Shown: piece by piece, positions 46,725 through 58,605 of the stretch
Numbering within the stretch: position 1 is the first letter of the stretch
Layout of the letters: every line of letters begins with the position of its first letter
Assembly: GCA_020746105.1 (NCBI GenBank)
Contig: CM036617.1
Coordinates: 42,375,898-42,439,897 of the forward strand
Direction: 5' to 3'
DNA: 64,000 nucleotides
Source: Trogon surrucura
Taxonomy: Eukaryota; Chordata; Aves; Trogoniformes; Trogonidae
Notes under the pieces: generated by a model
The model's input: only the letters and a program-made list of their open reading frames with translations
Database searches by the model: none
Told to the model about the DNA's origin: nothing
Program-made: the position numbers and the translations under genes

Positions 46725-46896
46725 TTCAGAAACTATACAAAATTTGATGGCCACGAATGAACCGAATGATAAATGTTGAGGAACAGTAGACAGCTCAAGA
46801 TTAGTTACTTTTATTCAACAACCAGATGTTGTGACTTCAAATCATTTCTCACCTGTGAATGAGAATAGCCCATTTCAGTACGATTTCTCTTCTCTG
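46725..46896 (+). pseudogene. Candidate exon with in-frame TGA
   Basis: A pyrimidine-rich acceptor (TTTATTTATCTATAG) and a good donor (GTAAGG) flank 172 bases. One frame is open apart from a TGA at 46777-46779. The part after it reads protein-like, with VTFIQQPDVVTSNHFSPVNE and FQYDFSSL, and ends on a codon boundary. It joins 46997-47116 in phase. The TGA suggests either a decayed gene or no gene. Confidence 0.22.
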
Positions 46897-46996
46897 GTAA
46901 GGAGCACACAAATTCAATCTGTTCTGTTATATCTTATCATGTTTGTCTCTCTAGAAAAAAATTACATCACTACAACTCTGTGTTTCTGAATTTCAG

Positions 46997-47122
46997 GTTG
47001 CAAAGCTCTTTTATGCTGAATTGTATCGTACACACTTGAAGGTCTGTTATTGCGGACACAGTGAAGAGAGCTTAGCAAAAATGAGAGTCAGGCTGTGGCA
47101 TGTTCTTCAAGGATGAGTCAAG
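46997..47122 (+). pseudogene. Candidate exon following 46725-46896
   Basis: CTGTGTTTCTGAATTTCAG precedes 39 open codons (VAKLFYAELYRTHLKVCYC, then RLWHVLQG) and a TGA at 47114-47116. Two codons later a good donor (AAG, GTAATT) lies in the same phase. The TGA is therefore either a true end or a second nonsense change. Family not recognised. Confidence 0.22.
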
Positions 47123-50100
47123 GTAATTCAACACTGAAGTAATTATGGCAACTAAAACAAATTAGAGATCAATAAATATCCTTCTGCACTGCATTTTACA
47201 GGAGCATGCCTTCCAGATACGCCATTCACTTATGTTTTATGAGTTGCACTAAGTTGTTCTGAAGATCTTGCCTCTAGGACATTATATATACTTACAGTCT
47301 TGATGCACATTGTTGAGTATCCAGTAGATCCTTAAATCATCTATTTTTACTTTTTGTGCTAAATGCCTACTAGTGATAAAATGATGCTTGCCTCTTCTGT
47401 TTTAACTGGCACAGTTAGAAGCCAGAGGGCTCACTGTTAAACCACTACAGACTTCCTCTCTGTCTTTGAAACTGTTAATATAGTATGGCATATCCATTTT
47501 GAATCTCAGATAGTACTTTTTTTTTTTTTTTTTTTTTTTATTCTCAGAGAGTCTTCATTCTGCTCATTTGTGAACAAGTTGCTTTCTCTACCCACATGGC
47601 TTTAAAATGTTTGTCTGAGTTTATTAATATACTTCACTAAAAATATGTGATTGAAATCTTTTAATGGATATTCAAAATGATGTTGTACAACATTGTAGCA
47701 CTTCATTGGGTCTCCTGAAGTAGTGAAACTTGGATGCAAATTGCAGTAGCTGTGAATTTGGCTAAATGTTTCTGCTTTTCCTGTGCAGTGATACAATGCT
47801 TTCTTTTCTTTTCCATATTATCACCTAGTTCCTTATTCACAAAAACTGCTCTACATGACTTTCGGCAATGATAACTGTCAGTATGGTGACAAGAGTAGGG
47901 AACATGCATCACAAAGGTGTAGTGGGAAAAGTCAAACAGCATAACCCCATGAGCAAGAAAACTCAAAGGTAGTGCAAGGAAGGGACTTATGCCATTTGTT
48001 GTGACTAAACTTGTCATCTAAAATTTACCATAACATTAAATCACAACCCTTCCAACTCTCAAAGTTTTCCCATTACGAGGGTGATTTGAAAGATCTTCAT
48101 TGCTCAGAGGGAGCAGTGTCCTCTGTAGAGGAAACAAAAAAAATCCATGGAACTCTTTATGGCAGACTTTCTCCAGATACAATAGTCAATGCAGAGTAGA
48201 AGACCTTTATGCCAAGAGACACTTCTTCAAGAAGAAATCTAGTCAACTATTTGGCTGTCAATAGGACTGGGCAACTTGTATCCCATAAGCTAAATGCAGC
48301 CTAAAAATTTACTCAATCACATTAGCAACTCAAATGTTAAATTAATCTTTAAGATTTTCAATTATATTTTTCCTAGAGTTGTTACCAATGGTTTTGTTTC
48401 ACTTGTGGTTTTTTAGTGTCGTTTATTGTTATGCAGACCAACAAATGTGTTTTGAAGCTGAATTTGATGTTCGGAATCAAAAACAATTTCCCATCTATGT
48501 ACTCCACCTTACTTTCTTCTCCATTAGGAAACTGCCTTTTCCCTTTTTTTATTTTCTTTCTTGTGCTGGTATGACAAGAGATATTAAAATCAGCAAGCTA
48601 CGCCTTTAGGAAGTAGCCATGAAATTTGATTTTCTTAACCCTTGCTCGTTTATGACCTTCTGAAAAGGAAAACAAATCCTTTCTTAATCAAAATACTATA
48701 ATCAATTTTTCTCTGAATCCTGATAAAGATGAGATTATAATTGATTCAGGTATGATACAAATAAAGAAACACTAATCTGAAAAATTCCAGAACCAGAGCT
48801 TATTCCTGTAAAGGCAATTCCTAAAGAATGTCTTGGTTAATTTATTATCAGATTTAGACATATGAGAAGCAATGGAGGAACCTAGTTGTATTTAGGGAAT
48901 AGTATAATAATAAAAATTTATTAGTTAGGATACTAATCGAAGACTAAAAAATAGTCTACTTTGAAAACAAGAACTATTGTTCCTAGCCTCTATGAAACAT
49001 AGTAACCTACTGAACCTGTAGAGCATAACAATTGGATGTCAACCACAGTTCAGCTCTTCTATGCTTGAAGTACAGATGTGGTAAAAAAACACATTGTTGC
49101 TAATGCAGCATTTACATTTAGTAAAATATTTATTGATAGGCACAAAGATGAATTAGAAACTTTGGAATGCATTAAGATGCACAGGAAGAGGAAGAAATGA
49201 ATTATTTGCATATAGCATTTAAAGTACTACTGCTAGAGCAGCTGCCAAATTGCAGCAGTGTAAATGAGAACACAATTATTTTAAGTCTTCCTCAGAACTC
49301 TAATACACATATTTTTTGAAAGAAGATCATCAAATATATTTGAAGCAGTGTTTCATGTGTGAATAGTCTATACCCAGCACATGTATATAATCAATAAGAA
49401 AAGCTTTTACTCTTTTAAGACTCTCATAAATGACTTCTAGAAACAAATTACTGGTATGAATGTTCCCTTTAATTTTCTGAAGGTTGGACTACTTTACATT
49501 TCTTGTGAGTAGGTAGATTATAAGCATACAGCTAAAGCTAGAACCTGAACCGTACGGCATCATTTGCTCCTAAGAAAATGTTAGCTGACTTCAGCATTTT
49601 AATGTTCAATTGATAAGTAAGACTAGTGTCTGCTATATCCATATTCCACACAACTCATAGGAAATAATATTTACTGATCTTTTCTATATGATTGTGAAAG
49701 TACCATTTCATTTAATGCATTAACGGTAAATATACAATCTATATCCAAGAGCTGGACAAATTGTATATTTGCTACAGAAGTGAAAACAATTAGATTACAG
49801 AAGGCTTAGAAAGATTAGATTTAATTTGACCTTTACATATAACCTCTAACAATTTCAGTAAAATGTATTTTTTTCTTCACAATATCTAAATTAGAAAGGT
49901 TTGACTTTCAAATAAACTGGGCTTTTTCCTTCTCATTTTTTCCCTGATTACATCACTGTGTACAAATTAATTCTTTCTTCTTAGCTTTTCTTTTTTTTTT
50001 TTTTTTTTTTTTTTTTCCCTGACAAAGCTTTAGAGTTTTCTAACTAATTTTATCAGAGTCTTGCCAGCTAACATGAGCAAACAAATGACTGGATCTCATC

Positions 50101-50803
50101 TAGCCATATCCTGCATAAGAGGCAGATTTAGGTCCTTACAAACTTCCTACTGACTAACAGTCAAGTCCAAATATACCTCAGAATATCCACCTTGTAAATG
50201 TCCTTTTCCTTAGGTGGATCCTTGATTAAATAAAATGGTTAAATGAAAGTGGATAATTTTGTCGCAGCACAAGGTGTGCACAGGTACTCATTCTGGTAAC
50301 ATGGACTTTATGTTCTGCTACAGATCACATTTATGTAGATAGCTGACTGTACCCCATGATAGCTCATGTCCAGAATACAGAACTACTGTGATACCAGGGG
50401 TACTTTTTGCAGTGTGATCCACTTCATGACAAGTCTTCTCAGCAGACAGCTGGTCAGACTGTATCATTATGAGTAGAATGGCCTGAGTGGACATTCTGCT
50501 TGCAGAAGCCCTTTCTTCCTTTGTTTTTTTCCTAGATGACTTAGGCTACATCTTTACTATCTTAGGCAGTTGTGTTGAACACTTCATAGCTTCCTGAACA
50601 GTCCCTTCAATAAACTATATTTACATGCAATACTCTAGAATCTAGTGATCTTTTGGAATAGATAACTGTGTCCGCTCTGCACACCGGACAGACTGACTTC
50701 ACTGCACAGGTATCATTTCATTATTGTGTACATTTCAACAACACAAGACTGCCTTGGATTTGTCTGCTTCTCACTTACTTCCTGAAAAACATGCCCAGCA
50801 GAC
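47123..50803. other. Unique AT-rich DNA
   Basis: No interspersed repeat is recognised. T runs lie at 47517-47539 and 49991-50016. Open frames at 47602-48199 on both strands overlap and have no splice support. Confidence 0.4.
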
Positions 50804-50863
50804 ACATTCAGAGTTCACGTTGCAATTATTGCAACATTCAGAGTTCACATTGCAATTATTGCA
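50804..50863. repeat. 30-bp tandem duplication
   Basis: Two adjacent 30-bp units begin ACATTCAGAGTTCAC and end GCAATTATTGCA; they differ at one position (G or A at unit base 16). Confidence 0.95.
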
Positions 50864-51329
50864 CAGAAATGGCTGCTCTTTGTTGTTCTTTCTATAGGTT
50901 TGGACTGGAGAGAGACACACTGTAGCCCCTTTATGCAAGGGGGTCAGGCAGTCCCAAATAAACCAGTTTGGCTTGACATTAGAGATTTCTTTTTCATAGC
51001 ATCACATACATGGATTATAATGTCTAGATTTGCATGCAAATAATGATTATTTTCTCTGTCCTTTTAAATGCAGCTCAATTTCTTGCCTGCCCAGCACAGG
51101 CCAGTAGATGCCAAAGACTGTGGTCTTCCATGTTATGGGCTCAGACGTAACTGACAAAGGCAATAATTCCTTGTCATGAAGGTTACCTGCACAGTGCTGG
51201 TACCTTTCCACAGCTATAACCATTCTACAATTGCTGCTATAATTCTGTTTGCTTCACCTGCACATTGTTCATTTAGACCAGTCTTTCAATGGTGACAGGA
51301 ATAATACATCTAGTCTGCATCATGGAGGC

Positions 51330-51956
51330 ACCCACAAAAGCAGACAAGGCAGCAACAAAACCCACAAAATTTATTTAAACCCACAAACCACTACGCACTC
51401 TGATGGACAGATATAATCACAGATTCAGATGCAAATTGAGAATTATGACTACACAACTGGATCTAGGAATTCACAACCATTCTTCTAGAAATATAACCAG
51501 AAATGTGCACACACTGACTCACTGAAAGGGGGAAAACTCTCCCTCAAAGTTATCCAACAAATCACTCACCCACGTGGGGCAAGGGCTCTCTCAAGCGTAT
51601 CCGGAAGTCTCGCTCACCAGTAGGGGGTGGTGGGCACTCTCAGTCTAGGGTTTCCTTTGACAGCATTGCGATCCAAGGGAAGGGGGGCTCCCTGACTGCA
51701 GACTCGCTGCTCTGAGGATGACTATCTTAAATTGATTCTCCTGCGGGCCTGTTTATATCTGAGTTGAGTCTGTCTGTGATCCATTTCTAGTTATCTCAGG
51801 AGCCAATGCACAAAAGACATAGTAAACAAAGTCATCAGGCCTTTTCAAGCCTCAATGGCCATCATTGCCAGGTCTTTGGAACAGGTCTGTTATCAGATCT
51901 TTTGCAGGACCTGGTCTTTTGCAAGGCCTTTTGTCCGGGAGGATGCAATTGCCACA
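51330..51956 (-). mobile_element. LTR of endogenous retrovirus, minus sense
   Basis: A GC-richer block of about 630 bp. On the minus strand it begins TGTGGCAATTGCATCC, has a TATA-like box (CAGATATAAACAGG, complement of ~51752-51765) and then an AATAAA (complement of TTTATT at 51370) about 390 bases downstream, before ...GTGGGTTTTGTTGC. This order (U3, TATA, R, polyadenylation signal, U5) is that of an LTR. The left end and a target-site duplication are not clear. No internal viral genes are adjacent. The family is unlike the other LTRs in the window. Confidence 0.6.
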
Positions 51957-54900
51957 GTGTACTTCTTCTACAGGGTTTTACTTGACTTCACACATAGACG
52001 TTGGCCGCACAGGTAAAGTGCTATACCAGAAATAATAAGAAAGGCAGGAAAGAACACATTGCTTCCACCATGGTTTTTTTTTTTTTTTTTTTTTTTTTTA
52101 ACTAAACCAAACCCACCAAGGACTGTATCTAAGCTACAAATAAATTCCTGATATTCACTATGCTTTTGGTAAACTAAGTAGTATAGTACACAGACAGACA
52201 AGTCCTGCTTGACCTCAGGGCTACAGTGGAGGTAGGCAGCTTTAAGTGTTCAGGTACATGAGGATCCAGATAGTAATCATATCTTATGATTCATAGTCCT
52301 GACTCCTTTCCCTTTTTTTGTAATCAGGATGCATCTGTTTCCATAACTAGCGTCCTGCATGTCAACCAAACTCTGATCTTCAGTGCCTGATATAATCTAT
52401 TAAAGAAGAACTTTTCACCAGCCTTATCAATCAAGCAGGATCTGAAGCCTTGATCTGATGGTAGCCTTGGAACAGATGGTGCTGAGCATCCTGCTGCCCC
52501 AAAATATTTGCTAAGGTTAGAGGAGAGGGTGTATCAGCAACTAGTCAAGTCTGGAACCAAGGTGTTTTACTGTCATCCCTGGGAGCTAGGACTGAATCAG
52601 AAAACTGTATGTAGGTGAAGAGGTCTAAGAGGCTCTATCCACCAGACTGTGTTGAAGCTTGGTCATGAGCATAACTCCTCGGTTTCACGCAGATGGAAAC
52701 TGCATGAATTAATCTATTTGCCACACAGACAAAATAGAAAACCTGGGACCCTAGTAAAAACTTCACTCTAACAGTAGCATATATATGTCCTTGTCATTTA
52801 TGCTTCATTGAGTGAAGACTTCTTCTCATTCAATGAACTTAAAGAACAGTGAGACAACACCTCAATTTTAATTGTTTTAAGTTTTATTACCAAAACTTTT
52901 ATTTATGATAAGCACATCTATTTACAAATTTACCCATCGATCAGAAGATCAGCAAAATAAAAACATACTGTCATACATCTTGTCATTCTGTTGTTTTATG
53001 ACACATTCTTTTTTTTTTTCTTTTAAATTATACAAATAAATATTAGAATTTAGAGGTATGTTCTGCATATTGTTGTTAGATTTACTGAGTATCTTTCAAG
53101 CAGATGATACTCCAAAATAAACTGGAGTAGTTGCTTTATGTCTTGGATTTTGAATGAGGTAAATTCTTGACCTGCATTATTCTCTGAGAAGTAAATGTTG
53201 AGGCTGGCCTAAGGTTTTTGAAAGAACTGAAAGAATTACTTTAGTGGTCTTTCCTCCATGTGATAGCGTCATGTACACATGTATCTGTGGTATGTGCAAG
53301 CAGAGGTGCCACACGCATATGAAGAAAATATTTTAAAAAACATTAATCAGTCTGCTTCTATTAACATAATATATACTTCTTTATTTAGCTGTTTGTTTAC
53401 ATATGCAAACCAATATCAATGCCCATATAGTTACAGAGTCACATACATTTGAGAAATTAGTGGTGTGTTCTAAATAAAAGATGAAAAAAAAATCTTTTTT
53501 TTTTATGCATAGACAGATGAGAGTTTTAAATTCTATTGGAACTGTTGAGAACAATATTCTTTTAACACCATCTTAGAATTATTTATCTGTAAGAATTTGC
53601 TGCCCATTGACAGACAGGAAGAATAAAGCTACAGGAATGCACAAAACAACTGTGAACCCCCAATACAGCTATGTAACATTATGCTGAAGTAATTGGTTCA
53701 CATATTGCTTGATTATGAGACAAGAAGAGAGATACGATGCAAGAAGATACACAAACAGACTACAGGAAATGGAGGTCATATCTATTCAATATATTTCTGC
53801 TTCACAGCTGCATACAAAATACTCTTTTGGCATGTTTCTAAAGAACGGTCATATCGTATTCTGGAGAAGCCACATAAAACGTGAACTGTCAGTACATGGT
53901 TACCATAGGACTCTTCCCAGTTACAGTTAGGTTCGAAATCTGGGTTTTCCCTCTACATTTGTAGTATTTGTGATTTCCATTCTAAATAAAAAGTCCTGCA
54001 ATTTTCATTTGGATTTGATTACTTGTTTGATTGTAGCTTTTGCCTCTTGCAATCAATTCCTTTATTCTTTGAAATGTCATTTGAATCTGTAGTTTTCATA
54101 CTGTAGAAATTTTAGAATTTGAAGTATTTTTTCTTTATGAATTGAAACAACGCAAAAGGTGAATTCGTAACAAAAGCAATATTTTGAGAAAAACTTGTTT
54201 CAGAGAAAGCAGAGTGCATATTTTCTATCACTTGTAGGCCAGCAATCTAGATCTGCCCAACTAGCTTAGGGAACTGGGATCATGCCTCTTTTCTGGGCAG
54301 AGAACCAGAAAAATAGGTAGTCAGCCAAGAAATGATCTGACCAAGAAACCATGCAGCCTAGTTTGTCCATGGAGCCGTGGCATTCCTGTATCCTACCAGT
54401 TGTGTTATAAGTTAGCCAAAGCTCCCAGGCACTTGGGCAGTGCACATCCAAACAGGTGGGATTTCAGGGAGCCAGGGAAACCACCTGTCAGTCATTTGAC
54501 TGGTATGTGAGTTGACAGAAAAGCAGGCATTCATGCAAGCTTTCCAACCTACCCATCTGCTTTGTTTTTGAGAAGTTTCTGTTAAATCAACAAAGTTGCA
54601 AGAAAACCCTTTAACTGCAACAAATTAACTACTGTCAGAGAAGAATAATTTGTTGTAAAGTCTTTCTCAGTTCTGAGTTTGTACAGGTTGTACAGTTTGC
54701 AAGGTTGAGGGAGAATTTCTGTCCTATTTCAACGGCATTTAATGGATTTAAGTTCTACGTGGTAGATGATAAATTGGTGCATATTAGGTGTAGCCAGAAT
54801 ACACTACACTCCAGAAATTCCCATGTAGCATAATGGCTCTTAGGGAATTTTCCATATTGACATAAAATATGGCAGTCCCAAAATTGTAAATTACCTACAA

Positions 54901-55837
54901 CTCTTTGATAGCCCCACAAATAGGAGCATAATGATAGGTAAAAAACAGACCTACTATTGCAGTGATTGGACGTCTGGCTCAGAAAAGTAACGAGACCTCA
55001 GCATGTACTTATTCTTATAAACAATGCCAGACAATCATTAAAATATTCTAAAGCAGAATACAAAGTACAAATAAAATTTCCTAAATATACCTTGAATTAG
55101 TTTTCAAAGGTACATTGGTGAAAAATATTTCAGTACTATTTTCTTTCTTTTTTTTTTTTTTTTCTCCTCCATAGAGTTTACAAAAGAATTAAGGGACTTG
55201 TAGTTCCTACAGTGTTATTACTTTGGGTTGACGCTTTCATCTCATTTTGACACATCTGGGGCATGCAATTATTCACAAAGGTCATTTTCCACACAAGAAA
55301 AGGACAGTGACCAGAAGGCAGCATTTAGGCTGTGAATGCACCATGACAATTTAATCAATGAGAAAACCCCAATGTCAAAAAACAGCTTATGTCTGGGTTG
55401 ACAAAGACTGACATCTCATCAGTTTCTTGTAAAACTGACTGAAGAAATAGAGAAGTCAGAGTGCTGGTGCATCACAAAAGGACTATAAGCATTCAAATGT
55501 TAGTCATAAAAGTTGAGACAATCTTATCTTTAGATGATGATTTTATAACGAGCTTGAAGATCAAAGTATCATTCACAGGGTAACAGTTGACATACATTTA
55601 TGGTTTATGCCCACCAAAGCAAGTCTCTGTCCTTCTTAATTTACAACTTCTGAAAAATATTTTTTTTTCTTTCTTAGTAAATTTCAACAGCCAGGTCAAC
55701 AGAAAGGATTTAGCTGAGATTTAGTTATATGACACACTGCAAGTGCAGAAATCCCAAAACTAAATCCTAAACCACTCCACAGTCTTGCCATCTAGTTATG
55801 GAAGTATTCGCAATGAATGGCATCTGGGCCTGTCTTT
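51957..55837. other. Unique DNA, no gene seen
   Basis: A 26-base T run lies at 52074-52099 close to the LTR. The overlapping plus frames at 53693-53930 are open but have no supporting splice sites. Confidence 0.4.
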
Positions 55838-55900
55838 CATGTCTTTCAAATTCCATCATGATCCATCATGATCATGTCTTTCAAATTCCATCATGATCCA
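55838..55900. repeat. 35-bp tandem duplication, partial second copy
   Basis: The unit starts CATGTCTTTCAAATTCC and continues ATCATGATCCATCATGAT. A second copy from 55873 matches for 28 bases. ATCATGATCCATCATGAT itself contains a smaller 9-bp repeat. Confidence 0.92.
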
Positions 55901-57379
55901 CAAGTTAGTTGCTTGTTCACCTCTCTTGTCTCTTAGGCTCAATCTGATAATGATATTTTGTATTACAGGTATTATATAAAGTAGACTGAGCTCAATACTT
56001 ACTGTGGGGTGTAAGGATACAATTCTTTTACTATCTTGAGCTAATCATTGCTAGGCCAAACGCGTACTTACTGGTATCTACATCATGGGGTTGCAGAGGT
56101 GTAAGATTATGGAGGAGGATAACAGCTTTACTACAGGTAGTGTAGTTTTACACCAGTTTGTGACAAATGTAAAACACACGTTGCTTCTCCTAAGAGAATT
56201 ATGCCCATATCTCCAATTTGTGACCTAATGATCAGGCCATCTGGCACTGTAGGAGGATATATTCTACTGCAACAAAGATATACTAAAATGCAAAGTCTAA
56301 CTAGACATCAATGGACAGAGACATTTAGAAGAGAAAGGTTCCAAGTCATTTTCCACTGACTGTTAATTCACTTATTTTGAATTAATCTTTCAAAATTATA
56401 TGAATGAATCTAAGCTGATTCTGAGATAGCTTTGTGGACACAAATGGACTGTGCTGATATGCTCTGATTTCTGTGTACTTTTGATGTGTCATGAGCTTTA
56501 ATTCATGAAAACACAGACCAGATGCTCTTTCTTATTTACACTGATCTTATTTTATTGCAAAACTCTTCACATATTTTTAAATTCTTTTATTTTCATTCTG
56601 GGAAAACAGATTTTGTCTTCACCCTGGGTGTGCTTCACTTTTACCATTCAGTGAGCAGTAGTGCTCAGGTAGGGGTTTAGTTTAGTTTGACTGTTAGAAG
56701 CCATACCTGCTCTTTCATGAGGACAACAGAGAGAAGCAATTCTTAATTCAGCTTATGCAAGTGCTCAAACTGATCTATTACCATAATCAGATGCATCACA
56801 GATACAGGAAAGTAATATGTACAGCTCTGTGATTTCTCCTCTCTACTAGGACCTCATCACAGATGTATCTTTTTCATTTTCTATGGATCACTTCTAAATG
56901 GATTTAACCTCCAAGGAAAGGCAGTACAGAAAGACTAAAAATGTAGTGCACAAAGTCACTTAAGTTGTAAAACTGAGCTTTTTCTTGCATTGCGAAAAAC
57001 ATGCCCAGAACCAGATCAGTTTACATGTTCAGTCATCTTAAATGCCTGTTCTACACAACCTAAAGAAAATGTAGTGACATTGTTTCAGGAATACAAACAA
57101 GCAAATGTATGATATGAAGAAAACCAAACCTGTTCTGTGGTATGTGGTTGTAAGTAACAACATCTACCTGTGTGCAGAAAGACTTTCACCCCTCAAGCTT
57201 GATCTTTACAGATGATGAAAGAAGCACCTAAGCAACCTGAGTTTCTGGGGCAGCTCTTTGAGCACGTGTAATTGGCACAAACATGTATATAGTATCTTGA
57301 CTGTTGCATTACATGCATCCCTTCATAACTCCTTGAGAAATTATCTCCCCTCAATACCCTGTGCCATCCATACTGCATA
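55901..57379. other. Unique AT-rich DNA, no gene seen
   Basis: No repeat family or convincing exon is visible in this stretch. Confidence 0.4.
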
Positions 57380-58605
57380 GTATCACAGAACCATAGAATG
57401 GTTTGGGTTGGAAGGGACCTTTAAAGGTCATTTAGCCCAACATCCCCTGCCATAAGCAGGGATGTCTTCAAATAGATCAGGTTGCTCAGAGCCCTATCCA
57501 GTCTGAGCTTGAATATCTCCAGGGAGGAGGCATCTACCACCTCTCTGGCCAACCTGTTCCAGTGTTTCAACACCTTCACTGTAACAAATTTCTTATATCT
57601 AGTCTAAATCTACCATCCTTTAGTTTAAAACCATTAAGTACCCCTTGTCCTTTCACAACAGGCCCTACCAAAAAAAGTCTGTCTCCATCTTTCCTCTTAT
57701 AAGCCCCCTTTAGGTATTGAAGAACCGCAACAAGCTGTTCCCAGAGCCTTCTTCAGGCTGAACAATCCCAACACACTCAACCTGTTTTCACAGGAGATGT
57801 GTTCTAGCCCTCTGACCACTTTTGTAGCCCTCCTCTGGACCCCCTGCAACAAGTCCATGTCTTTCTTGTGCTGAGGACTCCAGAGCTGAAAACAGTACTC
57901 CAGGTGGGCTCGCACCAGAGCAGAGGGGCAAAATCACCTCCATAGACCTGCTGGCCATGCTTCTTTTGATGCAGCCCAAGATATGATTGGTTTTCTGTCT
58001 GCAAGTGCATATTGCTGGCTCATGTCCAGTTTTTCATCCACCAGTACCCCCAAGGCCTTCTCTACAGGATTGCTCTCAATCTCTTCATCCCTCAGCCTGT
58101 ATTGATACCTGTTGTTGCTCCAGCCTGGATGCACAACTTTATACTTGCCTGTGTTGAACGTTATGGGGTTCACACAGGCCCACTTCTCCAGTTTGTCCAG
58201 GTCCCACTGAATGGCATCTCATCCTTCAGGCATGTCAGCTGTGCCACTCGGTTTGGTGTCATCTGCAGTCTTGCTGTGGATGCACTTGCTCCCACTGTCT
58301 ATGTCTTTGATGAAGATGTTAAACAGTACTGATCCCAATATATCCCCTGAGGGACACTACTTGTCGCCAGTCTCCATCTGGATATTGAGCCATTGCACAC
58401 TACCCTCTGTATGTGGCTATACAACCAACTCCTTATCCACCAAACAGTTCACCCATCAAATCCATATGCCTCCAACTCAGACAGAAGAATGTTGTGGGGG
58501 ACAATGTCAGAGGTCTTGCAGGAGTCCAGATAGACTGTAGCTCTTCCTTTGTCCACTGATGTCACTCCATCATAGAAGGCACTTGTTTGGTCAGGCAGGA
58601 CCTGT
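57380..58605 (-). mobile_element. CR1 LINE, RT region to 3' end (1.2 kb)
   Basis: Minus strand, right to left: the RT finger part (near 58500-58600), the palm with motif B and C region near 58300-58400, then [37 protein letters not shown] and the 3' UTR with GTTGGAAGGGACCTTTAAAG. The tail is ATCACAGAACCATAG (plus strand). Several frameshifts split it into overlapping frames at 57697-58173. It is 5'-truncated inside RT. Confidence 0.94.
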
